A DNA stretch of 64,000 nt, taken from assembly GCF_031585635.1 (NCBI RefSeq), contig NZ_CP134195.1:3472001-3536000 (forward strand). The letters are read 5' to 3'. A model generated the notes under the pieces. The model ran no database searches. It was not told the origin of the DNA and saw only the letters and a program-made list of their open reading frames with translations. Both the position numbers and the translations under genes were made by a program. How positions within the stretch are numbered: the first letter of the stretch is position 1; each line of letters begins with the position of its first letter. The stretch is from Paraburkholderia sp. FT54. Lineage in GTDB: Bacteria > Pseudomonadota > Gammaproteobacteria > Burkholderiales > Burkholderiaceae. Below, one piece after another: positions 44,204 through 52,756 of the stretch.

Positions 44204-45265
44204 ATGAAACGTCGTCAATTTGTCACCGCTATTGCAGCGGCGGCGGGGCTTTCTGTGGCCCAAGCTCGCACAAGGCGTCACTCCTCCCCGTCATCGCAGC
44301 CGCAGACTCAGCCGCAGACTCAGCCGCAGACGCAGCCGCAAACGCAGCCCGGAACTTTGCCGTTCTACGGGATCAATATGCATCCGAATTACACGTGGAC
44401 GCCCCAGCAGATGGCTTCTCACCTTCAGCAGATTGGGGCCAAGGTTATCCGACTGGATACACAGGACACCAGTCCTGGCGTGCTTAGCCGGATTGCAAGC
44501 ATCGCGACTGGCATCGCAGCGATCGACCCAACTTTCAAGGTGTTGGCGTGTATCACGCCTGAAACCAATTTTGGTCAGTCCGAAGCGCAGAATTATTCGA
44601 CTGGTTTCGGTCTAGGCGCCGCCGCCGCCAATGCACTTGCGCCGGCTGGCGTAACGGTTTTCGAGTGCGGAAATGAAATGATCTCGCAGCCGGAGATATG
44701 CCCTGGCGGCGGCGGGGTGGCGGGCAATCAGCGCGGAGACTACACGCACGGTGCAAACTGGGCCGCGATGCGCGGTCTTATTCGTGGAATGATCGACGGG
44801 GTACATTCGGTCAATCCACTGCTCCGTTGTGGTGTGAATTTCACGGAAGTGCAGATAGCCGCGAGCGACATGCTTTGGAACGGCACCGAAAGCGATGGCA
44901 GCACCGGGTATCCTCCTGTGCGGTGGGATATCACCACATGGCATAACTACCAATCCTACGGAAGCATGTTCAACATTGGCGGTGATGGCGCCACGAGCTT
45001 CGGCAACCTGATTGCGTACATTGCCACGGCGTATGGCAAGCCGATCATGATCACCGAATGGAACTCAAACCCCGAGGCTAGCGACGCGGCAGGATCGGCC
45101 TACATGCAGCAGTGGATGACCGATATGTACAACAACCGCGTCCAGTACAACATCGAGCACGTTTCGTTCTATCAAGCGGACGGCGATGCGCCCAATTTTG
45201 GATTATTCGTCTTTCCGCAAAAGACCTCGACGTACAAAAACTTTGTCGCGGCTCACCCCGGCTGA
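44204..45265 (+). CDS. Tat-exported clan GH-A glycoside hydrolase
   Basis: A 353-aa protein starting MKRRQFVTAIAAAAGLSVAQA, a twin-arginine type signal. A PQTQ linker (about 32-49) leads to a TIM barrel: Glu158 in FECGNEM is the predicted acid/base and Glu285 in IMITEWN the nucleophile, the spacing expected of clan GH-A. It is not close to the other two hydrolases here. It starts on the base after the stop of the deleted hydrolase frame, with GGGGG 8 bases upstream. I infer secreted glycosidase action on the EPS or a related glycan. The exact GH family is unknown to me. Confidence 0.8.
   Translation: MKRRQFVTAIAAAAGLSVAQARTRRHSSPSSQPQTQPQTQPQTQPQTQPGTLPFYGINMHPNYTWTPQQMASHLQQIGAKVIRLDTQDTSPGVLSRIASIATGIAAIDPTFKVLACITPETNFGQSEAQNYSTGFGLGAAAANALAPAGVTVFECGNEMISQPEICPGGGGVAGNQRGDYTHGANWAAMRGLIRGMIDGVHSVNPLLRCGVNFTEVQIAASDMLWNGTESDGSTGYPPVRWDITTWHNYQSYGSMFNIGGDGATSFGNLIAYIATAYGKPIMITEWNSNPEASDAAGSAYMQQWMTDMYNNRVQYNIEHVSFYQADGDAPNFGLFVFPQKTSTYKNFVAAHPG
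44297..44350 (+). repeat. 12-bp tandem repeat coding the PQTQ linker
   Basis: Four 12-base units (CAGCCGCAGACT and variants) plus a partial fifth encode the Gln-Pro-Gln-Thr linker between signal peptide and barrel. Copy number could change by slippage without breaking the frame. Confidence 0.8.
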
Positions 45266-45319
45266 GTGAGCGCAACCCGCTTCGCTATTGCAGCGCCCGC
45301 CGCGCCCCAATGCCTACTT

Positions 45320-45580
45320 GCTTTTCTCGGAGACAGTGCGAATCGACCGGCTCGCGCAGTAGCGCGGACCGGCCGGTCCGATAGACGTCAGGCCGAAACC
45401 TGTAGCGGGTGAACGAACTTGCGCGCGATCGTCATATAACGATCCGCGGTGTCGTGCAGCGTGTAGCCGGCCAGTTGCCGGTTCGCACGCGGCGTGTCGA
45501 GCGCGTTCAGCAGCGCGCGGCCGTAGGCTTCCGGGTCAGTCGTATCGACCAGGTTGACGCCGGCAAAGGTACTCGCAAAG
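45320..45580. repeat. Direct repeat R1b (partner of 42485-42743)
   Basis: It begins with 39 bases identical to the end of the PIG-L coding sequence, here without any PIG-L gene, then runs through the 3' end of the intact glycosyltransferase gene. The orphan PIG-L tail shows that the duplicated block once included that gene. Confidence 0.9.
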
Positions 45581-46473
45581 CCGAACGAGGGAATTCGGCT
45601 CGCCACGACTGGAATACCCGACGCAAGCGCCTCGAGAAAACCAATGCTCTGCGCTTCGAAACGCGACGGCATCGCGAAAACACGCGAAGCGCGCAGGATC
45701 GCGGCAACGTCGGAACGCGGTCCGCCCACCGTCACCCTGCTTTCCAGGCCGAGTTGACGAACGAGCGACAGCACCGCCCTGTGATAGTCGAGATCTTCGA
45801 CAACACCGCAGAACAGCAGACGCGCCTCCGGCTCCGATTGCAGCACGCGCTCGAACGCGCGGATCGTGTCCAGTTGGCTCTTGCCTTCGATATAGCGGCC
45901 GAGCTGGACGATCTGCTTCGGGTGCACGTCGATATCCGGCGCAACGGCGTCGTTGGCTTGCGAGAACAATTGCGCGTCCACGCCATTCGGAATCACGACC
46001 ATGGACGGATGCCGGCCAATCTCCCGAAGGTAGTCGTCGATATTTTGCTGCGACACGCCGATGATCGCTCGCGCTCTGCGCGAGAGCAGGCGCTCGGCGC
46101 GCTTGAGCGCACCGTTCTCGAAGTCGTTGACGCCCGAATGCATGACCCACGCAATCGGCGTATGAACCGGCAGAAGGCGCACATACAGCGCGGCAAGCGT
46201 GGCGTGAGCCACGATGAAGTCGGGCCGGAATCGTCGCACCACGCGATACAGATGCAACAGCTTTCCCACCCTGCCGTAGCGAACCTCGGGAAACAGACAC
46301 GTGACGCCCGCGGCCTCAAGTTCGGCGCGAATGGCGGCGAAGTCGTCCTGCTGTGGGAGCAGCGATGTCATGCAGACTTCATGGCCACCGCGCTGATGAT
46401 AAATGGCCAAACCTTTTACGAGTACTTCTGCCCCGGACAAGCGCGGTGCATGAACCAGTTGAAGAATCCTCAC
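45388..46473 (-). CDS. Glycosyltransferase family 4 (paralogue of 12201-13277)
   Basis: A 361-aa GT-B enzyme with a GTG start at 46473. It has the opening HAPRLSGAEVLVKGLAIYH, VVIPNGVDAQLF, IVQLGRYIEGKSQLDTIRAF and the donor motif EAQSIGFLEALASGIPVVAS (EX7E). It resembles the enzyme at the other end of the EPS locus and is the intact version of the fragment at 42551. It likely contributes to the same polysaccharide. It is transcribed away from the hydrolase gene, with the shared leader R2b between them. Confidence 0.9.
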   Translation of the reverse strand: MRILQLVHAPRLSGAEVLVKGLAIYHQRGGHEVCMTSLLPQQDDFAAIRAELEAAGVTCLFPEVRYGRVGKLLHLYRVVRRFRPDFIVAHATLAALYVRLLPVHTPIAWVMHSGVNDFENGALKRAERLLSRRARAIIGVSQQNIDDYLREIGRHPSMVVIPNGVDAQLFSQANDAVAPDIDVHPKQIVQLGRYIEGKSQLDTIRAFERVLQSEPEARLLFCGVVEDLDYHRAVLSLVRQLGLESRVTVGGPRSDVAAILRASRVFAMPSRFEAQSIGFLEALASGIPVVASRIPSFGFASTFAGVNLVDTTDPEAYGRALLNALDTPRANRQLAGYTLHDTADRYMTIARKFVHPLQVSA

Positions 46474-46717
46474 GATTTATCTCTCGGATAACCGCCCTTT
46501 TGCGCAGCGGACGGGATGCCGCCCCCGTTATTGCAGAACCAGCATAACGTCGGCATCCAACATCGTATGGCGCGTCCTTCTTGCGGAGCGCGTCAATGTC
46601 TCCGTAAAACAGCGACAGTTCCGCTGCGAAGTCCATGTCGCGAGGAAACGTTACACCGAAGGCCCAGCACTTTTACGCCAACCCCAAGACATTTTCGGCG
46701 GCCCAATGAGCGCTAGC

Positions 46718-47345
46718 GCCCATTTCTCAGGCGATTAGCCGTGCCAGATAGTTAGGCATCCATTTCAAATTAATGAGACCCCAATTCGTCGTGGCGGAAA
46801 AAGACAGCTTTCGCCTGACGGATATTTTCATGCGATCAAAGCAATTAGTACTGCATTTATGTTCATACGTAACGACTCGTTACTTCTTTTAAGCACGCTA
46901 ATGCGTATCGTTGCGGTCGATTCTTCCCAAATTGAGCGTTTCTGGCTTACAGGACAGTAAAAAGTTCATGGGCTGGCGCCGTGACTTCACGTACTGCGAT
47001 CTGAATCGCGCTGCTCCTCAACACGCTGGCCGTTTTCGTCGTACCTTCCCCGGTCGTCCGATTCCGCCAAATCCGCTTCTGTCAGCGGTCCGGTTTCGTA
47101 TGACAAGAGTTTCTCTGCGGAGAAATGCGTTCGGGGCCGACATCCCGGGAAGGCATCACCTTCGCGCAGCCGCAAAGCCGCGCACACAGGACGCCAGTGT
47201 CGAAGCCTCGGTCATCGGCTGGCTTGCAAATGAACCCCGCTGTTCGCTCCATCTCCCGACGCGCTTTGCGCGAGGACACGGACCATGATCAGCTAATGCA
47301 TTGCTTACGGATTGATGAAATCGCAACTACTCCTACTCTCGACAC
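46718..47345 (+). repeat. Direct repeat R2b (leader of intact lipoprotein hydrolase)
   Basis: This is the partner of 43388-44015. It makes up most of the 840-base gap between the divergent glycosyltransferase and hydrolase genes; the remaining 240 bases (46474-46717) show no recognisable feature. A long leader with a preserved palindrome suggests complex control of the hydrolase gene. Confidence 0.9.
46869..46883. promoter_or_regulatory. Conserved palindrome GTAACGACTCGTTAC (copy b)
   Basis: Identical to 43538-43552. It lies 432 bases before the hydrolase start and 396 bases before the divergent glycosyltransferase start. Confidence 0.55.
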
Positions 47346-49276
47346 TTTCCCTTGCACTCGCCGGCTGCGGCGGCGGTGGCAGTAATGGCGCCGCCAGCAC
47401 CGCGGCAGCCCAGTCCAACGGCAGCAGCGGCAGCGGCACCAGCAGCGCGGCCAGTGCGGCCAGCACGTCTGCCGCTGGCAACGCCAGCACCGGCACCGCC
47501 GCGCTGAACGCCACGGGCGTCACCGCGAGCATGAGCTGCGCCTCGCCCACCACGTCGGCAGGCTCGGGCAGCGCGACGATCTCCGCCGATACGCCCAGCG
47601 CGGACGGCACGCGCATCTTCGCGTCGGGCAGCACCTTCCAGCTCGCCTTCAACACCAACGCACCCGGCGCGGATACGCTGAACTGGTCCGTCACCGACAC
47701 GCTCGGCCGCGTCGCCGCGAGCGGCAGCACCGCCGTGCCGAGCGGCGCCAAGACCATCACGTTCAATTGCACCTCGACGCTCGCCGGCTATTTCGCGGCG
47801 ACGGGCACGCTGGCCAAGAACGGTGGCCAGTTGCCGCAAGCCGGCACGCGTCCGGTCGGCATCGCGACCTTCGGCGTGACGCCGAACCTGTCCGGCGTCG
47901 TTCCGGCCGTCACCTATGCGCGCCAGGAGCAGCATCGCTTCGGCATGCAGGGCGCGAACGACAACGGTCCGCTGCTTGCCGCGCTGGGCATTTCGTCGAC
48001 CATCGACGACCGCCAGCTTTCCACCATGGAACCGAACGGACCGAACACGTTCAACCCGTCGGTCAACAATCTCGATCCGTTCTACAAGAGCGGCAACGTG
48101 ATGCGTCTGATTCGGCTGGACGGCATTCCGGCCTGGGCGAGCAGCACCGGCGCCTTCCAGGACGACACGACGCTGCCGACCGACATTTCGTACTACCAGA
48201 ACTATATGAGCCGCGTGGGCACGGAATCGAACGCGATTCGCGCCGCGTACTTCCCGACCCAGTCGGCGAACTACTATCAGGTGACGTGGGAACCGAACCA
48301 GATGTGGACCGACACCGACGCCAACTTCGTCGCGTTGTACAAGGCGGTCTACCAGGGCATTCATTCGACCGATCCGCACGCGATGGTCATGGGCCCGGCC
48401 GATGCCTTCCCGAGCCTGACCACCACGCATCTGAAACGCCTCGCGCCGCTCGGCTTCGGTCAATACATCGACGCGGTCGCCACGCATGGTTACTACGATG
48501 CGGGCACGTCGCCGTCGCATCCGCCCGAGCGCTACGACAGCGATCCGTCCACCGCGGACGGTTCGTTGCGCGGCCAGATGCGCAACCTGCGTGCGGAAAT
48601 GGCTACCGACTATCGCACCGGCATGCATCTGTTCTCGACGGAAGCGGGCATCAGCTACGACCTCGGCACGTCGTACGGCCCGAACTATCCGACCGCGAAC
48701 GTGCTGTACGCACAAGCGGCGGTCGCGGCGCGCATGCACATCATCACGCTCGGCGAAGGCGCGGACCAGACCTACGTGTTCTACGGCGCGGACTATCCGG
48801 ATGAAGTCGGCTACGGTACTTTCTTCGACCTGAGCGATCCGCAAGGCGCGTTCGGCGCGAGCAACATCAGCCCGAAGCCGGTTGCCATGGCGATCAGCGC
48901 GATGACGCACACGCTCGACGGCACCACGACGCTCGGTCCGGTGAACGGCACGCCGACCGGTGTCTATGCTTACGCGTTCCAGCAGGTGGGCAACGGCGCG
49001 GTGATCACCGCTTTGTGGGCGCACAACAACAACGTGTGGAGCGCGAGCGCGGGCTTCAGCTCGACCTATAGCGTCGCGTACAGCCTCAACGTCGACGCAC
49101 CGGGCACGAGCGGCACCGTGAAGGTGGTCGACATGATGGGCAACGCGACCAATGCGAACTACAGCAACGGCGTGCTGACGCTCAACCTCACCGAATCACC
49201 GGTGTATGTGGTGTCGAACAATGCGTCGGTCGCCAAGGCCAATGCGACGACTCCCGTGGGATACGTCGGTATGTAA
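47315..49276 (+). CDS. Lipoprotein clan GH-A glycoside hydrolase (GH39/PslG-like)
   Basis: ATG 47315 gives 653 aa (TTG 47312 is just before it). A lipobox LALAGC puts the lipidated Cys at 18, followed by an 80-residue Gly/Ser/Ala/Thr linker. The catalytic barrel (about 190-590) has Glu326 in VTWEPN (acid/base) and Glu443 in STEAGISYD (nucleophile), and a beta-sandwich follows. It is a paralogue of 36959-39247 but membrane-tethered; the shared core covers most of both chains. PslG-like enzymes act on polymer in the periplasm during export. A strong terminator follows. Confidence 0.83.
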   Translation: MKSQLLLLSTLSLALAGCGGGGSNGAASTAAAQSNGSSGSGTSSAASAASTSAAGNASTGTAALNATGVTASMSCASPTTSAGSGSATISADTPSADGTRIFASGSTFQLAFNTNAPGADTLNWSVTDTLGRVAASGSTAVPSGAKTITFNCTSTLAGYFAATGTLAKNGGQLPQAGTRPVGIATFGVTPNLSGVVPAVTYARQEQHRFGMQGANDNGPLLAALGISSTIDDRQLSTMEPNGPNTFNPSVNNLDPFYKSGNVMRLIRLDGIPAWASSTGAFQDDTTLPTDISYYQNYMSRVGTESNAIRAAYFPTQSANYYQVTWEPNQMWTDTDANFVALYKAVYQGIHSTDPHAMVMGPADAFPSLTTTHLKRLAPLGFGQYIDAVATHGYYDAGTSPSHPPERYDSDPSTADGSLRGQMRNLRAEMATDYRTGMHLFSTEAGISYDLGTSYGPNYPTANVLYAQAAVAARMHIITLGEGADQTYVFYGADYPDEVGYGTFFDLSDPQGAFGASNISPKPVAMAISAMTHTLDGTTTLGPVNGTPTGVYAYAFQQVGNGAVITALWAHNNNVWSASAGFSSTYSVAYSLNVDAPGTSGTVKVVDMMGNATNANYSNGVLTLNLTESPVYVVSNNASVAKANATTPVGYVGM

Positions 49277-49323
49277 GCTGCGCGTTTGATGGACCCGAAT
49301 CCGGGTACTCGGCAGACATGAAA

Positions 49324-49363
49324 AACGTCAGCCGGCTCATGGGCCGGTTGACGTTATTTTTTT
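49324..49363 (+). terminator. Intrinsic terminator after lipoprotein hydrolase
   Basis: A 13-bp stem with one G-U pair (49324-49336 with 49343-49355, loop TCATGG) is followed by T7 (49357-49363). The remaining bases to 49597 hold no clear gene. Confidence 0.93.
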
Positions 49364-49597
49364 GCACGTTCAAAACAGGCGAGGCGATGGCGGCCTCGAG
49401 AAGGAGCCGCTTGATCCCGACGCATCGCGGCATTACTAGCTCGCCGGCCGAATTGCTGGGCGTCATGCGCGCTTCGGCGGCACCGCAGCCACGCACGCGC
49501 CTTAAAAACCAGAAACCCCAACATAAAGCACAAAAACAGGCGCACACTAGCCTATTGCTCCCAAGCGGAGCAAAAACCGCCAATTCGGGAGTCCATC

Positions 49598-49738
49598 ATG
49601 GCAAAAGGTCAAATGCGCAGTAACCGCGAAGTCAAGAAACCGAAGCAGGAGAAGAAACCCCAACCGGCCACTTCGCCATCGGGCGCGCCGCCGATCCGCG
49701 TAGCACCGAGCGTGTCAGCGACCCAGAAGAAGCATTAA
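49598..49738 (+). CDS. Small basic conserved protein (Burkholderiales type)
   Basis: A 46-aa frame begins MAKGQMRSNREVKKPKQEKK and ends in QKKH. Lys/Arg-rich N-terminus and Pro/Ser-rich C-terminus suggest a disordered, perhaps nucleic-acid-binding peptide. I recall near-identical small proteins annotated as hypothetical in many Burkholderia and Paraburkholderia genomes, usually as lone genes. It is too short for most gene finders. Confidence 0.7.
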   Translation: MAKGQMRSNREVKKPKQEKKPQPATSPSGAPPIRVAPSVSATQKKH

Positions 49739-49747
49739 AGAGAGCGA

Positions 49748-49776
49748 GCCCGCCCCGCACGGGCGGGCGTCCTTCT
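49748..49776 (+). terminator. Hairpin terminator after small basic protein gene
   Basis: An 8-bp GC stem (49748-49755 with 49761-49768) lies 9 bases after the stop, followed by a weak T/C tract. It may also end the convergent MFS transcript. Confidence 0.6.
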
Positions 49777-49783
49777 AAACCAA

Positions 49784-51268
49784 CTACTTTGAAATATCCT
49801 CCAGGGCCACGTCCCGCGTCTTCGGCCCAAGCATGCCAATGGCCAGCATCACCACCGCCATCGCTCCCGAGATAAACACGAACACGCCGTTCACGCCGTA
49901 GCGGCTCAGACATCCCGCGATCACGAAGGCGGAGAACATCGCCGAAATCCGGCTCCACGAATAAACGAATCCCACTGCGCGCGCCCGGATACTGGTCGGA
50001 AACAACTCGGCCTGATACGCGTGATAGCTATACGAAATAATATTTCCCGCTAGTACGAGGCACACGCCGAGGCTCACCAGCAGCACCGTCTCGCGCGCCT
50101 GGCTGAAGGCCAGCCCGCACACCACATTCACCGCCGCCATGCAGATGATCACTGTCTTGCGCTCGAAGCGGTCGGCAATCAGCAGCCCCAGCAACGGCCC
50201 GAGCGGCGCGGCAATCGCGATGATGCTCGCGTACATCAGGCTCGTCGTCACGGTAACGCCCTGCTTGATCAGCAACGTCGGAATCCAGTTCGCGAAGCCG
50301 TAATAGCCCATCGTCTGGAACACGTGGAAGATGATCAGCATCAGCGTGCGCTTGCGATACGGCGGCACCAGCAGATCGCGGAAGGCCGCCCGTGCCCGTA
50401 CCGGTTCGGGCAAGGCCGGTTCCGGCAACGGCCGTCCGTATTCGCGCGCCACGCGGGTTTCGAGCCGCGTCATGATCGCATCCGCTTCGTCGATGCGGCC
50501 TTTCTGCGCAAGCCAGCGCGGGCTCTCCGGCAAACGCAGACGGATCCACCACACCACGATCGCGCCGACCACGCCGGTCAGCACGACCAGACGCCAGCCA
50601 TCGAGACCGAAGTAACGATTCGGCACCAGCAGGTACGACAGAAACGCGACGATCGGCACCGCGCAAAACCCGACCGCCTGCGAACACGCCGACGCGCGCC
50701 CGCGCACATGCTTCGGCACGAGTTCGGAGATGTACGTGCCGATGGTGACGATCTCCACGCCGATGCCGATCCCCGCGATGAAGCGCCAGAGATTGAGCCC
50801 GAGCGCCGTGTCCTGAAACGCCATGATGATGTTGGCCGCCGTGTACCACAGCAGCGACCACGTGAAGATCGCACGCCGGCCGAAACGGTCGGCGAGAAAA
50901 CCGCACGCCGCCGTGCCGATGAACAATCCCGCGAACAACGCCGCTATGAAGCTCGCTACGCCGCTCGTGCCGAACAGACCGTGCGTGGTCGCGGTGAGAA
51001 TGCCGCTGCGCACGAGTCCGGGCGCGATGTAGCCGGAGAACATCAGGTCGTACAGTTCGAAGAAAAGCCCAAGGCTCAGCAGCATCACCAGCTTCCAGAT
51101 CGAACGTGTGGCCGGCAGGCGGTCGAGCCGCGCGGAAATACGCGCACCGTCCAACGCGATTTCGTCCGCACGGCCGCCTGCCGACGCGCCGGCGCCAGCG
51201 GGCAATCCGCCGAGCGCGCCGGCATCGCCGACCGCCGTTGCATACACCGCTTGATTCGACGACTTCAT
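49784..51268 (-). CDS. MFS transporter (sugar porter / organic-acid type)
   Basis: A 494-aa protein with 12 predicted helices. It has MFS signatures: DRFGRRAIF in loop 2-3, GVEIVTIGTYISELVPKHVRGRA in helices 4-5 and RLPESPRWLAQKGRIDEADA before the central loop, which place it in the sugar-porter/AAHS-like branch. A GGAGAC ribosome site precedes the ATG. The gene heads a probable operon with the CoA-transferase and lyase genes upstream on the same strand, so the substrate may be an organic acid. Its leader has the hairpin repeats at 51284. Confidence 0.88.
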   Translation of the reverse strand: MKSSNQAVYATAVGDAGALGGLPAGAGASAGGRADEIALDGARISARLDRLPATRSIWKLVMLLSLGLFFELYDLMFSGYIAPGLVRSGILTATTHGLFGTSGVASFIAALFAGLFIGTAACGFLADRFGRRAIFTWSLLWYTAANIIMAFQDTALGLNLWRFIAGIGIGVEIVTIGTYISELVPKHVRGRASACSQAVGFCAVPIVAFLSYLLVPNRYFGLDGWRLVVLTGVVGAIVVWWIRLRLPESPRWLAQKGRIDEADAIMTRLETRVAREYGRPLPEPALPEPVRARAAFRDLLVPPYRKRTLMLIIFHVFQTMGYYGFANWIPTLLIKQGVTVTTSLMYASIIAIAAPLGPLLGLLIADRFERKTVIICMAAVNVVCGLAFSQARETVLLVSLGVCLVLAGNIISYSYHAYQAELFPTSIRARAVGFVYSWSRISAMFSAFVIAGCLSRYGVNGVFVFISGAMAVVMLAIGMLGPKTRDVALEDISK

Positions 51269-51283
51269 CCTCTGTCTCCTTTG

Positions 51284-51431
51284 TCGATCGGAGTTAGCGC
51301 TTTAGCGCTTATGTCGATCCGGAGTTAGTGCTTCAGCACTTACTCCGGTCCCACGCAGCGCGCTCCGATCCCATGCAAAGCTGTCGATCGGAGTTAGCGC
51401 TTTAGCGCTTATGTCGCTCCGGTCCCACGCA
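51284..51431 (-). repeat. Hairpin repeat array in the MFS leader (three copies)
   Basis: Two copies of TCGATCGGAGTTAGCGC-type units start exactly 100 bases apart (51284, 51384), with a variant copy between (about 51320-51358, GTGCT-TCA-AGCAC loop). Each holds an AGCGC-TTTA-GCGCT hairpin and two also end in GGTCCCACGCA. They fill the 249-base gap between the MFS and CoA-transferase genes. A diverged copy is at 17345. Confidence 0.85.
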
Positions 51432-51517
51432 AATTGGTTGCCAAGTTCCGGTCTTGCGCCGGATGAAATTGATTCGACTGCGTTCGACGCATCGAGCGAG
51501 GCGCCCAATCAAGGACC

Positions 51518-52756
51518 TCACGCGGCTTCGCACGGCGTCCCAGTGGAACCGCCGCCCAGCGCCGCGATCTGCGCATCGTCGTAGCCCAGATCGCGCAGCA
51601 CTTGCGCCGTGTGCTCGCCAATCCTTGCGATCGGTTGACGCGGCTGCAGGCGTGCGCCGTCGAGTGAAATCGGCAGCAGGGGCATAGCGGTTTCGCTGCC
51701 GTCCTCAAGCATCAAGCGAGCGAGACCGCCGCTCTCGTTCAGATGCGGGTCGTCGAACAGCTCTTCGGGTTTCGTGATCGACGCGAACGGAATGTGGTCG
51801 CGCTCGAACTGCGGCACCAGCGCCGCGCCTTCGAACTGCCTCAGCGTTTCGCCGAGCGTCTTCAACAACCACTCGCGCGCCAGCACGCGGTCATTGTTGG
51901 TGATGAGGCGCGGGTCGGCCAACAGATCCGCGCGGCCGAGAATCGCGCACAGCGCGCGCCACTGTCCGTCGCCGGTCGCGGCGATGAACATCTGCTCGTT
52001 GTCGGCGAGCGTGAACACGTCGTACACCGCCCATGCGCTGATGCGCTCGGGCATCGGCGCGGCGGGCACGCCGGTCGCGGCGAACTGCTGCATGTGCTGC
52101 GCGGACAGCAACACGCAGTTCTCGAACAGCGCGCTCTGCACTTCCTTGCCGCGTCCGCTCGCATGCCGTTCGTGCAAGGCGGCGAGCACGCCGATCGCGC
52201 CGAACATGCCGCCCATGATGTCGTTGACCGAACTGCCCGCGCGCAACGGACGGCCCACCGGTCCGGTCATGTAGGCGAGGCCGGCCATCATCTGCACGAC
52301 TTCGTCGAGCGCGAGACGGTGCTCATACGGACCGTTCAGGAAGCCCTTGTGCGAGACGTAGACGAGCTTCGGATTGCGCTCGCGCAGCGAGGCGTAATCG
52401 AGACCAAGGCTCGCCATGCGGCCGGGCTTGAAGTTCTCGACGAACACGTCTGCGGTATCGACGAGCTTGTGCAGCGCGGCCAGCCCCGCTTCGCTGTCGA
52501 GGTCGAGCGCGACACTCTTCTTGTTGCGATTGAAGGTACGGAAAAAACCCGCGCCGGTGCCGAGCAAACGCCGCGTGCCGTCGCCGCGCGGCGGCTCGAC
52601 CTTGATCACTTCGGCACCGAGGTCGCCGAGAATCATCCCGCAGGTCGGCCCCATCACCATATGCGACAACTCGATCACGCGAATGCCCGCGAGCGGCAGC
52701 GCACCCTGCTGCGCAACGGAAGAAGCAGCGGTTGAAGTAGAGGAAAGCGGATTCAT
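51518..52756 (-). CDS. CaiB/BaiF family CoA-transferase (class III)
   Basis: A 412-aa protein with the class III CoA-transferase fold. Motifs are GIRVIELSHMVMGPTCGMILGDLGAEVIKVEPP, a RNKKSVALDLDSEAG segment and the region SSVNDIMGGMFGAIGVLAAL that carries the catalytic Asp. These enzymes move CoA between acids such as succinate and a dicarboxylate. It overlaps the lyase gene by 4 bases, so the two probably act in sequence: CoA activation, then cleavage of a 3-hydroxyacyl-CoA. Confidence 0.92.
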   Translation of the reverse strand: MNPLSSTSTAASSVAQQGALPLAGIRVIELSHMVMGPTCGMILGDLGAEVIKVEPPRGDGTRRLLGTGAGFFRTFNRNKKSVALDLDSEAGLAALHKLVDTADVFVENFKPGRMASLGLDYASLRERNPKLVYVSHKGFLNGPYEHRLALDEVVQMMAGLAYMTGPVGRPLRAGSSVNDIMGGMFGAIGVLAALHERHASGRGKEVQSALFENCVLLSAQHMQQFAATGVPAAPMPERISAWAVYDVFTLADNEQMFIAATGDGQWRALCAILGRADLLADPRLITNNDRVLAREWLLKTLGETLRQFEGAALVPQFERDHIPFASITKPEELFDDPHLNESGGLARLMLEDGSETAMPLLPISLDGARLQPRQPIARIGEHTAQVLRDLGYDDAQIAALGGGSTGTPCEAA

